From assembly GCA_016744395.1 (NCBI GenBank), contig JADGEK010000041.1:1-37227 (forward strand): DNA of 37,227 nucleotides. The letters are read 5' to 3'. This DNA is from Gammaproteobacteria bacterium. GTDB lineage: Bacteria > Pseudomonadota > Gammaproteobacteria > GRL18. The position numbers and the translations under genes are program-made. The notes under the pieces were generated by a model. That model saw nothing but the letters and a program-made list of their open reading frames with translations. It was not told the origin of the DNA and searched no databases. This document shows positions 9,449-18,617 of the stretch, in pieces. Each line of letters opens with the position of its first letter. The first letter of the stretch is position 1.

Positions 9449-11194
9449 TCAATTTAAATCAATAAAATTCGGTGGTTCATCCATTTCTTCTTCTGCAGGA
9501 AAAAACAGGTCTTCAAAAAAATATCTAACTTCTTCAAGATTAACAAAAAAGTAAATTAAAGCAGCAAGCATTATAACCACTATCAATGCGAGTAAAGTAT
9601 TTCGAATGATAGGTGAGCGCTCGTTGGCTGTCTTCACTTGCTTAGGTTTTAGAGCAATTGTTTGTCCTGCCTCTGCTATGACTTCATCTAATTGACTCAA
9701 CACTAATGAAAAATTTTCAATTCGTTTTTTTGGATTGATTTCTAACATCTGAATAATTAACTGCCTCAATTTTAAAGGTAATTTTTTTAATGTGACATTA
9801 GATATAAAACGATCATCTTCAAAAATAGGTGGCAGTCCAACCAGCATTTGATAATAAATGACCCCAATCGAGAATATATCCAGCTTAGGGCTTATTTTCT
9901 CTGCGCTTAATCGATACCAGTTTTCTTTGTTGTGAACTTTAGAATAGTGTTCTTCCAGGCCAAAATCCGCCAGTTTAATTTGCCCATTATTATCAAAAAG
10001 AATGTTACTTGGCCGTAAATTGCCATGCATGATTCGATTGTTGTGTGCAAACTTCATTCCTGAAGCCATTTGCTGGCCCATGGGCAGGAATTCTTGCCAT
10101 TTAATGGCTTGTACCAACCGATCTTGTAAATTCCCTCCATTGAGATACTCCATGACAATAATATAATTGCGCTTGTTTTCAGAGGTGCCGAGAATATTAA
10201 CAATATTCGGGTGCTTTAAGGGAGTGAGCAATTTAGCTTCTGTAAAGCCTGAGTCATGTAATTCTCTTTTTTTGATAACAATGAGTTTTTGATTACTTTT
10301 ATTTTCAAATAATAACACTGAACTGTGTGTATCTTCTTTAATGACATCAAGTAATTCAAATTGTTTAAAATCCTGCTGAACCCTTTCTCTTTGCTCTGTA
10401 TGGATATGAGCTCCACGCAAGAGAATCAGCAAAGATTCTTTGATTTTATCTGCAGAAGAAGGGCGTGCATCAGGCTCAGTTTCAAGACATTGTAAAATCA
10501 ATTCACTTAAATCATGTGGTATTTCAGGGCATAATTGATCAGGTGATTTGAAGCGACCCACAGGGTCATGGTGCGTAAATAACTTGTACATTAAAATGCC
10601 CAGAGAGAATAAGTCACTTTTAAAGGTAACATCGGTGGCAGATTGTCTCTGTTCTGGTGACATATAGGCCATAGTGCCCATAATTGTCCCTACTTTGGTC
10701 TGTTCATTACTGTTGTGTCGTTCATCTTCTGCATAATACTGGGCGATTCCAAAATCGAGAACTCGGGCATTACCCTCAGTATCTATAAAAACATTGGCGG
10801 GTTTAATATCACGGTGGATGACATTATTGCGATGAGCGTAGGAGAGTGCTTTACAGATTTGAGTGGTGATATCCAGCTTTCGATTGAAATCCAGTTGTCC
10901 TTTACCCATGATCTCGCTGAGTTCATGGCCCTCAACGTATTCCATGATAAAAAATGGTATGCCTTCTTTGGTCAGACCTCTTTCAATAATGGGAATAATA
11001 TAAGGATTACTCAGGCGAGCGATGATCAGTGATTCTTTTTCAAATCTCTGAATAAAATCAGTTTGCTTGATAAAACTGTGAGTTAAAACCTTGATGGCGA
11101 CAGGGCGTTTGAGTGAAATTTGATAGCCTTTATAAACCTGAGCCATGCCACCCTGGCCAATTTTCTCAAGGATTTTATAACCATCAATTTTCAT
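9449..11194 (-). CDS. Membrane Ser/Thr kinase with a tandem pseudokinase domain
   Basis: The product is 581 residues from the ATG at 11194; a TTG one codon upstream is also possible. Domain 1 (about 6-260) is a Hanks-type kinase with all key residues: GQGGMAQV (13-20), VAIK (Lys35), HRDIKPAN (127-134), DFG (147-149) and SPE (179-181). Domain 2 (about 280-510) keeps the fold, with IVIKK, EYLNGGNL and LADFGLE. It lacks a glycine-rich loop and has HGNLRPSN (390-397) in place of HRD, so the catalytic Asp is missing and it should be a pseudokinase. One membrane helix (about 525-550, NTLLALIVVIMLAALIYFF) is followed by a short, very acidic tail (EEEMDEPPNF). The kinase part faces the cytosol. Substrates are unknown. 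It lies directly downstream of yhbY on the same strand. Confidence 0.9.
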   Translation of the reverse strand: MKIDGYKILEKIGQGGMAQVYKGYQISLKRPVAIKVLTHSFIKQTDFIQRFEKESLIIARLSNPYIIPIIERGLTKEGIPFFIMEYVEGHELSEIMGKGQLDFNRKLDITTQICKALSYAHRNNVIHRDIKPANVFIDTEGNARVLDFGIAQYYAEDERHNSNEQTKVGTIMGTMAYMSPEQRQSATDVTFKSDLFSLGILMYKLFTHHDPVGRFKSPDQLCPEIPHDLSELILQCLETEPDARPSSADKIKESLLILLRGAHIHTEQRERVQQDFKQFELLDVIKEDTHSSVLLFENKSNQKLIVIKKRELHDSGFTEAKLLTPLKHPNIVNILGTSENKRNYIIVMEYLNGGNLQDRLVQAIKWQEFLPMGQQMASGMKFAHNNRIMHGNLRPSNILFDNNGQIKLADFGLEEHYSKVHNKENWYRLSAEKISPKLDIFSIGVIYYQMLVGLPPIFEDDRFISNVTLKKLPLKLRQLIIQMLEINPKKRIENFSLVLSQLDEVIAEAGQTIALKPKQVKTANERSPIIRNTLLALIVVIMLAALIYFFVNLEEVRYFFEDLFFPAEEEMDEPPNFIDLN

Positions 11195-11266
11195 CAAATG
11201 CTCTTAGTTTTTCTATGGACTCACTTTGCTTAAAGTTTAGGAGAGAATTGTGTGAAACACCAATTT

Positions 11267-11294
11267 GCAGAGGTAAGGCATGTTTTGTCTCTAT
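11267..11294 (+). repeat. Degenerate copy of the palindrome family at the yhbY 3' end
   Basis: Aligned to the 28-base copy at 15431-15458 it has six differences, all transitions (A to G, C to T three times inside the stem plus changes at the 3' tip). Four of them turn Watson-Crick pairs into G-U pairs if read as plus-strand RNA. It overlaps the last codon of yhbY (minus strand, stop at 11291-11293). Confidence 0.55.
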
Positions 11295-11602
11295 TTTTTG
11301 GGAATTTCAATAATAGGATTTTTCTCATTTTTACGATAAAAAATACCAATATGACCAATGGATTGCACATGTATGCACTCAGTTTGTTGAATAATTGAGT
11401 CAATCATTCCAGATTTTTTCTCTCGATCTTCTGCATTGACACGCACTTTAATCAGTTCATGATCGTCTAAAGCCAGATTGATCTCATTAATAACATTGTC
11501 TGTTAATCCTGCGCCACCAATGAGGACAACGGGTTTCATAGAATGGGCTTCAGCACGAAGAAAGCGGATTTGTTTGTTGTTGAGAGTATTATTGAGTGAC
11601 AT
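11291..11602 (-). CDS. yhbY: YhbY-type CRS1/YhbY-domain RNA-binding protein
   Basis: This is a 103-residue single-domain protein of the CRM (CRS1/YhbY) family, which binds pre-50S ribosomal particles in E. coli. LRAEAHSMKPVVLIGGAGLTDNVINEI matches the domain, with the GxxG loop seen as IGGAG. Then come LDDHELIKVRVN and the terminal strand IGHIGIFYRKN. The ATG at 11602 is the only plausible start. It is divergent from rlmE, a conserved arrangement in gammaproteobacteria. Its stop codon lies inside a degenerate palindromic repeat. Confidence 0.93.
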   Translation of the reverse strand: MSLNNTLNNKQIRFLRAEAHSMKPVVLIGGAGLTDNVINEINLALDDHELIKVRVNAEDREKKSGMIDSIIQQTECIHVQSIGHIGIFYRKNEKNPIIEIPKK

Positions 11603-11640
11603 TTGTTGGGTGACCTAATAGACTTATTTAAAAAACTTTT

Positions 11641-11646
11641 ATTATA
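11641..11646 (-). promoter_or_regulatory. Possible -10 box for yhbY in the divergent yhbY/rlmE spacer
   Basis: The minus strand reads TATAAT here, 39 bases upstream of the yhbY start. A second TATAAT is at 11655-11660. The corresponding -35 (CGTACA) matches only its last three bases, so the call rests on the -10 alone. Confidence 0.35.
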
Positions 11647-11817
11647 AACAGGCAATTATAACGTGTACGAACCTGTGTTTCACTGTAAAATGTCGGTATT
11701 TATAAAAATGACTAAGCCTTCAAACTACGTTGGGCTTAAATTACTTTTATTCTTGATGGCTAAAGGCTTCAATTTTTGATGATCCAAGGCTTTCTTTTTT
11801 TGGCTAAGGGGTTGTTC

Positions 11818-12438
11818 ATGGCAAGAAGTAAAAGCAGTTCTGGATGGTTGCAGGAACATTTTAAAGATCAGTATGTCAAACAGTCACAACAGGATGGTTA
11901 TCGCTCCAGAGCGGCGTACAAATTACTTCAGATTCAGGAAAAAGATCGTTTGATTCAACCTGGAATGAATGTTGTTGATCTGGGATCTGCGCCAGGAGGT
12001 TGGTCACAAGTGGCGCGACAATATGTCGGCAGCAAAGGCAAAGTGGTTGCTTTAGATATTTTACCAATGGACCAGCTGGCTCATGTCGACTTTATACAAG
12101 GTGATTTTCAGGATGATTCGGTATTAGAAGAATTGCTCAAGGTGATAAATAATGAGACCGTAGATCTTGTAATTTCAGATATGGCCCCCAATGTTACAGG
12201 GGTAAAGGCAGTGGATCAGCCTAAAAGTATGTATTTACTTGAATTAGCAATCGATTTAGCCGATCAAGTATTAAAGCCCCAGGGATCACTCTTAATGAAA
12301 GTATTCCAGGGAGAAGGCTTTCAGCCGTTGCTGGCTGAACTCAGAAAGCGCTATCAAAAAGTCATCACTCGCAAACCAGATGCTTCTCGATCGCGTTCTT
12401 CAGAAATTTATTTGTTAGCCAAAGGCTTTAAAGGCTAA
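11818..12438 (+). CDS. rlmE: 23S rRNA 2'-O-methyltransferase RlmE (FtsJ/RrmJ)
   Basis: RlmE methylates the 2'-OH of U2552 in the A-loop of 23S rRNA using S-adenosylmethionine, late in 50S assembly. The start is the ATG at 11818: AAGGGG at 11806-11811 gives 6-base spacing, and [15 protein letters not shown] aligns with known N-termini. In-frame ATGs from 11776 only add a non-conserved leader. The SAM loop is [11 protein letters not shown]. The K-D-K-E catalytic tetrad is visible in [23 protein letters not shown] and [11 protein letters not shown]. Its 206 residues are close to the family's 209. It sits upstream of ftsH, as in E. coli. Confidence 0.96.
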   Translation: MARSKSSSGWLQEHFKDQYVKQSQQDGYRSRAAYKLLQIQEKDRLIQPGMNVVDLGSAPGGWSQVARQYVGSKGKVVALDILPMDQLAHVDFIQGDFQDDSVLEELLKVINNETVDLVISDMAPNVTGVKAVDQPKSMYLLELAIDLADQVLKPQGSLLMKVFQGEGFQPLLAELRKRYQKVITRKPDASRSRSSEIYLLAKGFKG

Positions 12439-12504
12439 TAGAAATGGCTGTAAAATTAACACAATATCGTAACTAAACTTTATAAAAACGTTGGAGTATT
12501 CGTT

Positions 12505-14469
12505 TTGAACGAAATGACAAAAAATATATTGCTCTGGGTGGTCATAGGTATCATCCTGATGTCAGTCTTTAGTAATTTCACCCCGTCAACGGGTCCTAAA
12601 GATATGAGCTATTCGGATTTTATTCAAAGCGTTGAACGGGGCTCCATTAGTGAAGTTAAAATTGAAGGTCGAGTCATTTCAGGCAATACTCTGGAAGGCA
12701 AACATTTCACTACCTATAGTCCAGAGACTGATAATCGTGCATTGATTGGTGTTTTATTAAACAACACAGTGAAAATTGTGGGTGAACCACCTAAGCAACA
12801 AAGCTTATTAGTACAACTCTTTATTTCATCATTTCCTATCTTGTTGATTGTTGGCATATGGATTTATTTCATGCGTCAAATGCAAGGCGGCGGCGGTGGT
12901 CGTGGCGCGATGTCTTTTGGTAAGAGTAAAGCGAAACTACTAGGTGAAGATCAAATTAAAGTGACTTTTGCTGATGTTGCAGGCTGTGATGAAGCAAAAG
13001 AAGATGTCAATGAATTGGTTGAGTTTTTAAAAGATCCTGCTAAATTCACCAAACTGGGTGGCAAGTTACCCCGTGGTGTTTTAATGGTTGGTAGTCCAGG
13101 TACAGGTAAAACTTTGTTAGCTAAAGCCATTGCGGGTGAAGCAAAAGTACCCTTTTTTACTATTTCGGGCTCCGATTTTGTTGAAATGTTTGTGGGTGTA
13201 GGTGCATCACGTGTACGTGACATGTTTGAACAGGCTAAAAAACATTCGCCTTGTATTATCTTTATCGATGAAATTGATGCCGTTGGCCGTCATCGTGGTG
13301 CGGGTCTGGGCGGCGGACATGATGAGCGTGAACAAACATTAAACCAATTACTGGTTGAAATGGATGGTTTTGAAGGTAATGAGGGTGTGATTGTCATTGC
13401 AGCAACTAACCGCCCGGATGTACTGGACCCTGCATTATTACGTCCAGGCCGTTTTGACCGCCAAGTAGTTGTACCGCTTCCAGATATTAGGGGACGAGAG
13501 CACATTCTTAAGGTTCACCTGCGTAAAGTGCCTATTGATGATAACGTGCAACCTAAATATATTGCTCGTGGAACACCAGGTTTCTCAGGTGCTGATTTGG
13601 CTAATCTGGTTAACGAGGCTGCATTGTTTGCTGCCAAGGAAGATTCCAGAACAGTGACCATGGCGCATCTTGAACAAGCAAAAGATAAAATTATGATGGG
13701 TTCAGAACGTAAATCCATGGTAATGAAAGACAAAGAAAAGAAAATGACGGCTTATCATGAAGCGGGACATGCGATTGTTGGACTTCTTGTGCCATCACAT
13801 GATCCTGTCTATAAAGTAAGCATTATTCCAAGAGGCAGAGCTTTGGGTGTGACCATGTTCTTACCAGAGGAAGATCGCTATAGCCTGAGTAAAGAGCAAC
13901 TAAACAGTCAGGTTTCAAGCTTATTTGGTGGTCGAGTTGCTGAAGAACTTATTTATGGTTCTGATTTAGTGACCACAGGTGCCAGCAATGATATTGAACG
14001 AGCAACTGATTTAGCTCGCAATATGGTCACAAAATGGGGCTTGTCTCAAAAATTAGGCCCCTTATCTTATTCAGAGGAAGAAGGTGAAGTCTTCTTGGGA
14101 CGCTCTGTAACTCAACATAAAAATGTTTCAGATGAAACAGCTCATATTATTGACGAAGAAATTCGCAGTGTAATTGACTCTAACTATGAGAGAGCTGAGC
14201 AAATCTTGAAGGATAATATTGATAAACTTCATAGCATGACTGAAGCTTTGATGACCTATGAAACCATTGATCGAGATCAAATTGATGACATTATGGCTGG
14301 CAAGGAGCCTCGTGAACCGAAAGGTTGGTCTGATATTGACTATGATGACAAAGATGGTGGCTCCAGTGTGAGCAATGAAGAGGCTGCCAAGTCAGGAGAA
14401 AAGGTAGAAATGAAAGAACCTTCTGATGATTCTGATAAATCCATTGATGGGGCTGCTGATCAGCACTAA
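12505..14469 (+). CDS. ftsH: ATP-dependent zinc metalloprotease FtsH
   Basis: FtsH is the membrane-anchored AAA+ protease that removes damaged membrane proteins and short-lived regulators such as LpxC and sigma-32 in E. coli. There are two N-terminal membrane helices (about 7-25 and 98-120) around a periplasmic loop, then the AAA domain. Walker A is GSPGTGKT (about 196-203), Walker B is [11 protein letters not shown], and the SRH is in RPGRFDR. The zinc site HEAGH is at 418-422. The last 60 or so residues are acidic and Ser-rich. The TTG start at 12505 has GGAG (12492-12495) 9 bases upstream; an ATG three codons later lies too far from it. It has 654 residues, a normal length. Confidence 0.97.
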   Translation: MNEMTKNILLWVVIGIILMSVFSNFTPSTGPKDMSYSDFIQSVERGSISEVKIEGRVISGNTLEGKHFTTYSPETDNRALIGVLLNNTVKIVGEPPKQQSLLVQLFISSFPILLIVGIWIYFMRQMQGGGGGRGAMSFGKSKAKLLGEDQIKVTFADVAGCDEAKEDVNELVEFLKDPAKFTKLGGKLPRGVLMVGSPGTGKTLLAKAIAGEAKVPFFTISGSDFVEMFVGVGASRVRDMFEQAKKHSPCIIFIDEIDAVGRHRGAGLGGGHDEREQTLNQLLVEMDGFEGNEGVIVIAATNRPDVLDPALLRPGRFDRQVVVPLPDIRGREHILKVHLRKVPIDDNVQPKYIARGTPGFSGADLANLVNEAALFAAKEDSRTVTMAHLEQAKDKIMMGSERKSMVMKDKEKKMTAYHEAGHAIVGLLVPSHDPVYKVSIIPRGRALGVTMFLPEEDRYSLSKEQLNSQVSSLFGGRVAEELIYGSDLVTTGASNDIERATDLARNMVTKWGLSQKLGPLSYSEEEGEVFLGRSVTQHKNVSDETAHIIDEEIRSVIDSNYERAEQILKDNIDKLHSMTEALMTYETIDRDQIDDIMAGKEPREPKGWSDIDYDDKDGGSSVSNEEAAKSGEKVEMKEPSDDSDKSIDGAADQH

Positions 14470-14478
14470 TCTGTGACT

Positions 14479-14506
14479 GTAGAGACGTTGTATGCAACGT
14501 CTCTAC
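14479..14506 (+). terminator. Palindromic hairpin between ftsH and folP
   Basis: GTAGAGACGTTG and CAACGTCTCTAC form a 12-bp perfect stem plus a G-T pair around the centre. It shares the outer AGAGAC/GTCTCT arms with the palindromes at 15430 and 2065 but has a different core. A CTTCTTC pyrimidine run follows, not a clean T-tract, so it could be a terminator or simply a repeat insertion. Confidence 0.5.
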
Positions 14507-14550
14507 CTTCTTCACTGGAATGACTCAATCCTTCTTCAATACTTATAATA

Positions 14551-15411
14551 ATGACAACTATTTCATCAACTACCCCAGTCCCAGTTCCCCGATTTCTTCA
14601 ATGCGCGAGCCAATTACTTGATTTAAACTCACCCACCGTCATGGGAATTTTAAATATCACTCCAGATTCATTTTCAGATGGAGGCTTATTCACTAACCTT
14701 GATACTGCACTTCGCCAGGCAGAAAAAATGGTTGCTGATGGTGCAAAGATTATTGATGTTGGTGGAGAGTCCACAAGACCTGGAGCCAAGCCCGTAGTAG
14801 AAGCTGAAGAGCTGGACAGAGTGATTCCAATTATTGAAAAATTACATCAGGAATTGAATGTAATTATTTCAATTGATACCAGTAAAGCATTAGTGATGAG
14901 TGAAGCGGCTAAAGCTGGAGCAGGCATTATTAATGATGTTATGGCTATGCAAGGTGATGGATCACTTAAAGCGGCTCAGGAAACAGGCTTACCCGTCTGT
15001 TTGATGCATATGAAAGGGCAGCCAAGGACGATGCAGTCAAACCCTGAATATAAAGACGTTGTGAGTGAAGTAAAAGACTTTTTATCCCTACGAATAGAGC
15101 AGTGTTTAAAGCAAGGCATTCAAAAAGAACAAATCATCATTGATCCAGGATTTGGCTTTGGTAAAACATTAGAGCATAATGTCAAATTGTTTAAGCACTT
15201 TCGTGATTTAGAAAAGCTTGGATATCCTGTTTTGGTGGGGGCATCACGTAAGACGATGATTGGTCAAATTACAGGAAAAGATGTTGATGAGCGCCTGGCA
15301 GGTAGCATTGCTTTAGCAACAATAGCCTGTCTTAAGGGTGCGGCAATTATTAGAGTGCATGATGTTGCTGAAACCGTGGATGCAATTAAAATTGCCCAGG
15401 CTTTGGCCTGA
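14551..15411 (+). CDS. folP: Dihydropteroate synthase
   Basis: FolP condenses p-aminobenzoate with dihydropterin pyrophosphate to dihydropteroate in folate synthesis, and is the sulfonamide target. It is a 286-residue TIM-barrel enzyme with the signature motifs MGILNITPDSFSDGG (about 31-45), GGESTRPGA (about 71-79), INDVMAMQ, DPGFGFGKT and GASRKTMIG, all intact. The first 30 or so residues are a poorly conserved leader, so a slightly later start cannot be excluded; no clear SD is seen before the ATG at 14551. It lies between ftsH and glmM as in E. coli. Confidence 0.96.
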   Translation: MTTISSTTPVPVPRFLQCASQLLDLNSPTVMGILNITPDSFSDGGLFTNLDTALRQAEKMVADGAKIIDVGGESTRPGAKPVVEAEELDRVIPIIEKLHQELNVIISIDTSKALVMSEAAKAGAGIINDVMAMQGDGSLKAAQETGLPVCLMHMKGQPRTMQSNPEYKDVVSEVKDFLSLRIEQCLKQGIQKEQIIIDPGFGFGKTLEHNVKLFKHFRDLEKLGYPVLVGASRKTMIGQITGKDVDERLAGSIALATIACLKGAAIIRVHDVAETVDAIKIAQALA

Positions 15412-15429
15412 TATTTGTGCACTTTAGAA

Positions 15430-15459
15430 TGCAGAGACAAGGCATGCCTTGTCTCTGCA
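15430..15459 (+). terminator. Perfect 30-bp palindrome between folP and glmM
   Basis: This is the longest and most perfect member of the family: every base from 15430 to 15459 pairs with its partner about the centre GGCATGCC. The T-run expected of an intrinsic terminator is absent downstream (AATATTCTG), so folP-glmM may still be read through. The element is a repeat with possible terminator or processing activity. Confidence 0.6.
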
Positions 15460-15486
15460 ATATTCTGTAACTAAAAGAATACAACA

Positions 15487-16827
15487 ATGAAAAAAAAATA
15501 TTTTGGTACTGATGGCATTCGTGGAAAAGTAGGTCAACATCCAATGACTGCTGAATTTGTTCTCAAGTTGGGCTGGGCCGCAGGTCGAGTTCTTGCGAAG
15601 CAGGGTATTGGTAAAGCGGTCATTGGTAAAGACACCCGTATTTCTGGATATATGTATGAATCAGCATTAGAGGCAGGTTTATCTGCTGCTGGTATTGACT
15701 GCTTATTAACTGGACCAATGCCAACACCAGGAATTGCCTATTTAACACGTACCATGAATGCTCAACTGGGAATTGTCATTAGTGCATCACACAACCCTTA
15801 TTATGATAATGGCATCAAGTTTTTCTCAGCAGATGGTACTAAGTTATCAGATAAAATTGAACATGCCATTGAAGCTGAACTTGAGAATGAAATGGTGACT
15901 GTTGATTCCGCACAACTTGGTAAAGCCAAACGTATAAAGGATGCAGCGGGTCGTTACATTGAATACTGCAAAGGCACAACTCCTTTCTTTATGGAGCTAA
16001 ATGGTCTGAGAATTGTGGTTGATACCGCTCATGGTGCAGCCTATCACATTGCCCCCAGCGTTTTTGGTGAGCTCGGTGCAGAAGTGATCACCATTGGCAA
16101 TGAACCTGATGGTGTGAATATCAACGAGAAAGTGGGCTCAACCTATCCAGAAACTCTACAACAGGCTGTTCAACAGCATCGTGCTGATTTAGGTATTGCT
16201 CTTGATGGTGACGCTGATCGTCTAGTCATGGTTGATCATAAAGGCGAAGTCGTTGATGGTGATGAATTACTTTTTATTATCGCAATGGCTCGAAAGAAAC
16301 ACCTTGGCAGTGATGATTTTGGCGTAGTGGGTACTCTAATGAGTAACCTTGGCATGGAAATGGCCCTAAAAAGTGCTGGATTAGGCTTTGTTCGTGCTGA
16401 TGTTGGTGATCGATATGTTATGGAGGAGCTGAATAAGCAAGGCTGGTCTATTGGCGGTGAATCTTCTGGACATATTATTTGCCTTGACCGGACAACGACA
16501 GGTGATGGAATTGTGGCTGCGCTGCAAATTCTCTCAGCAATTGTCGGTAGTGGGCAATCCTTATATGAGTTGAAAAATGGTATGGAAAAATACCCTCAGC
16601 ATATGATTAATGTTCGCATTAAAGAAAAAGTCGACCCCCTGAGCTCAGAGCAGGTCGTAAAGGCTATTGCAAAGGCTGAGCAACGCTTAGCTGATAAGGG
16701 CAGGGTATTATTACGAGCATCAGGCACTGAACCTCTTATTCGAGTGATGATTGAAGGCTCTGATGAACAACAGGTAATGACAGAAGTGAAAGAACTTGCT
16801 GATATTGTCGAACAGGCTTTTAGCTAA
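15487..16827 (+). CDS. glmM: Phosphoglucosamine mutase
   Basis: GlmM converts glucosamine-6-phosphate to glucosamine-1-phosphate for UDP-GlcNAc, hence peptidoglycan and LPS. It has 446 residues (E. coli 445). It opens with YFGTDGIRG. The phosphoserine loop [12 protein letters not shown] has the catalytic Ser at about 101. The metal loop DGDADR is at about 240-245, the sugar-binding GGESSGH follows, and the phosphate-binding [12 protein letters not shown] is near the C-terminus. It follows folP as in E. coli. A long imperfect hairpin separates it from tpiA. Confidence 0.97.
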   Translation: MKKKYFGTDGIRGKVGQHPMTAEFVLKLGWAAGRVLAKQGIGKAVIGKDTRISGYMYESALEAGLSAAGIDCLLTGPMPTPGIAYLTRTMNAQLGIVISASHNPYYDNGIKFFSADGTKLSDKIEHAIEAELENEMVTVDSAQLGKAKRIKDAAGRYIEYCKGTTPFFMELNGLRIVVDTAHGAAYHIAPSVFGELGAEVITIGNEPDGVNINEKVGSTYPETLQQAVQQHRADLGIALDGDADRLVMVDHKGEVVDGDELLFIIAMARKKHLGSDDFGVVGTLMSNLGMEMALKSAGLGFVRADVGDRYVMEELNKQGWSIGGESSGHIICLDRTTTGDGIVAALQILSAIVGSGQSLYELKNGMEKYPQHMINVRIKEKVDPLSSEQVVKAIAKAEQRLADKGRVLLRASGTEPLIRVMIEGSDEQQVMTEVKELADIVEQAFS

Positions 16828-16879
16828 ATGATGCCAAAGGCAAGAATGAAATCAGTTTTATTTGATTAATAGATGAGCA

Positions 16880-16935
16880 AAATGATATTTACTGGCCTAA
16901 TGGATTGATTTATTGGGCCAGTAAAGGTATCATTT
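16880..16935 (+). promoter_or_regulatory. Long imperfect inverted repeat upstream of tpiA
   Basis: The left arm AAATGATA + TTTACTGGCC (16880-16897) pairs with GGCCAGTAAA + TATCATTT (16916-16935), with only a 2-base bulge and an 18-base loop. No T-tract follows. It ends 28 bases before the tpiA ATG, so it would sit in the 5' leader as a stable stem, useful for mRNA stability, RNase processing or as a protein site. Its function is not known. Confidence 0.5.
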
Positions 16936-16963
16936 CGCGCTGAATAAAAAAGTAGGAATCAAT

Positions 16964-17716
16964 ATGCGAACACCATTAGTAGCTGGTAATTGGAAAATGA
17001 ATGGCTCTAGAGAGAGCGTTAAAGAATTAATTAATGGCGTCGTTGAAGGTGCAAAATCCTTAAACGGCGTTGAAGTTGCAGTGTGTCCATCAACAATTCA
17101 TATTGCTGATGCACTTGCTGTTGCTGCGGGCACTAATGTTGCAGTTGGTTCACAAGATGCTTGTACAGCGCTAAAAGGTGCTTTTACTGGTGAAACATCA
17201 ATTGACATGATCAAAGACATGGGTTGCCAATATGCAATTATTGGACACTCAGAGCGTCGCACTATATATGGTGAGACAGATGAAGTAGTTGCTGAGAAAT
17301 TTACGATTGTAAAAAACTCAGGCGTCACACCTATTTTTTGTATTGGTGAAACCCTCGAAGAGCGTGAAGGCGGCATCACAGAAGAAGTGTGTGCACGTCA
17401 AATTGACGCAGTATTTGCGGCTGAAGGCGACAACGCTTTTGACGGTTCAGTGATTGCCTACGAGCCTGTTTGGGCAATTGGTACTGGCAAAACGGCTTCA
17501 CCTGAACAAGCTCAGTCGGTTCACGCATTTATTCGCCAACACATTGCTAAGCGTAATGCAGATGTGGCTGCAAAAGTTCAAATTTTATACGGTGGCAGTA
17601 TGAATCCTGCAAACGCTAAAGAACTGATTGGTCAAACTGACATTGATGGCGGCCTGATTGGCGGCGCGTCTTTGAAAGCAGCAGACTTTATGGCGGTGTG
17701 TCAGGCAGGCCAGTAG
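16964..17716 (+). CDS. tpiA: Triose-phosphate isomerase
   Basis: TpiA interconverts dihydroxyacetone phosphate and glyceraldehyde-3-phosphate. The 250-residue TIM barrel has all active-site residues: Lys11 in GNWKMNG, His95 in IGHSERR, Glu167 in YEPVWAIGTGK, and the phosphate-binding GGSMNPANA and GGLIGGASL loops. The ATG at 16964 follows AGTAGGAATCA, a good SD. It forms the usual tpiA-secG-tRNA-Leu-nuo neighbourhood of many gammaproteobacteria. Confidence 0.97.
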   Translation: MRTPLVAGNWKMNGSRESVKELINGVVEGAKSLNGVEVAVCPSTIHIADALAVAAGTNVAVGSQDACTALKGAFTGETSIDMIKDMGCQYAIIGHSERRTIYGETDEVVAEKFTIVKNSGVTPIFCIGETLEEREGGITEEVCARQIDAVFAAEGDNAFDGSVIAYEPVWAIGTGKTASPEQAQSVHAFIRQHIAKRNADVAAKVQILYGGSMNPANAKELIGQTDIDGGLIGGASLKAADFMAVCQAGQ

Positions 17717-17766
17717 TACTTGTCTCACGAAGAACTAATATTTAAAAATAACTTGGTAAATAAACT

Positions 17767-18147
17767 ATGGAAGCAGTAATTCTGGCAGTTCACATTGTCA
17801 TAGCAATCACATTGATTGGGTTGATTCTGATTCAGCAAGGTAAAGGTGCTGATGCAGGTGCTGCTTTTGGTGGAGGCGGTGGCGGAGGCGGTGCTTCTTC
17901 AACCGTTTTTGGTAGTCAAGGATCTGGAAATTTTCTGACAAAAACGACGGCAATTTTAGCCACTGTTTTCTTTGTGACCAGCTTATTTCTATCTTACTTA
18001 TCGGGACAAGTTTCAGCTGATAAAGCGGAAGCCTCTGAAGTATTGAACCGAGTCGAACAGATTCAGTCTGAAGACAAGCCAGTAGTACCTGCGACTGCGA
18101 GTACACCTGCTGAAACAACAGACAAACCAACATTACCCGTTGAGTAA
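17767..18147 (+). CDS. secG: Preprotein translocase subunit SecG
   Basis: SecG is a small inner-membrane subunit that assists SecYEG during protein export. There are two membrane helices (about 3-22 and 55-76) joined by a Gly-rich cytoplasmic loop with the typical GKGADAGAAFGGG and SSTVFGSQGSGNFL sequence. The C-terminal tail of about 45 residues is Glu/Thr/Pro-rich and not conserved. Its 126 residues are in the normal range. A 10-bp hairpin (18127-18153) spans its stop codon. Confidence 0.94.
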   Translation: MEAVILAVHIVIAITLIGLILIQQGKGADAGAAFGGGGGGGGASSTVFGSQGSGNFLTKTTAILATVFFVTSLFLSYLSGQVSADKAEASEVLNRVEQIQSEDKPVVPATASTPAETTDKPTLPVE

Positions 18148-18202
18148 TGTTGGACAAGCTCCTGGAGCTTAATGCGTTACTGCTCTCTTTTTGAGGGTAC
18201 AA

Positions 18203-18288
18203 GCCGATGTGGTGAAATTGGTAGACACGCTACCTTGAGGGGGTAGTGGCTTATGGCTGTGCCGGTTCGACTCCGGCCATCGGCACCA
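18203..18288 (+). tRNA. tRNA-Leu (anticodon GAG)
   Basis: The 86-nt gene has acceptor arms GCCGATG (18203-18209) and CATCGGC (18278-18284), an anticodon stem CTACC/GGTAG with loop TTGAGGG (anticodon GAG, reading CUC/CUU), a long class II variable arm and the T-loop GGTTCGACTCC. The 3' CCA is encoded. It lies after secG, the conserved place for tRNA-Leu(GAG) in this class. Confidence 0.96.
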
Positions 18289-18600
18289 AATTTAGATTTT
18301 TGTTTGTTCTGTGGCTGATCCCTCTATATAGCAAAATGAGTCTCAAAACAAGCATGATCGATGTGAGATGGATAAGAAAGCTTCCAAAGAGGAGTGTATA
18401 AATAATAAATTTAAAAAGCAGTAATAAAGAGCTTTTCATGACGATAAATATGGTTTAAAGTATTATTAATCTCTAATTCACTGCAACCTTTAGGGGTATT
18501 AGAATTAGATTACATTTACTATTAAAAATCACATATTTTAATATAAAAAAGAAATAATATTAGTGTCTGATATGATGCTTTAAGCACGAGATATTGGATT
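18289..18600. other. Spacer between tRNA-Leu and nuoA without a gene
   Basis: These AT-rich 312 bases show no supported ORF. The minus-strand frame at 18251-18439 is antisense to the tRNA and has no family resemblance. The right end holds the candidate nuo promoter described separately; the remainder shows nothing recognisable. Confidence 0.6.
18568..18576 (+). promoter_or_regulatory. Candidate extended -10 promoter of the nuo operon
   Basis: TGATATGAT combines the TGN extension with a -10 TATGAT (18571-18576), 42 bases before the nuoA ATG. No good -35 is seen at 17 bases upstream, which extended -10 promoters tolerate. The long AT-rich spacer upstream would suit regulators, but no specific operator was recognised. 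Confidence 0.4.
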
Positions 18601-18617
18601 AAGTAAGGAGCGCTAAT

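Noticed and set aside
18251..18439. A minus-strand hydrophobic ORF beside tRNA-Leu
   Set aside because: Its N-terminal end is antisense to the tRNA and it has no SD. The hydrophobicity comes from AT-rich spacer sequence.
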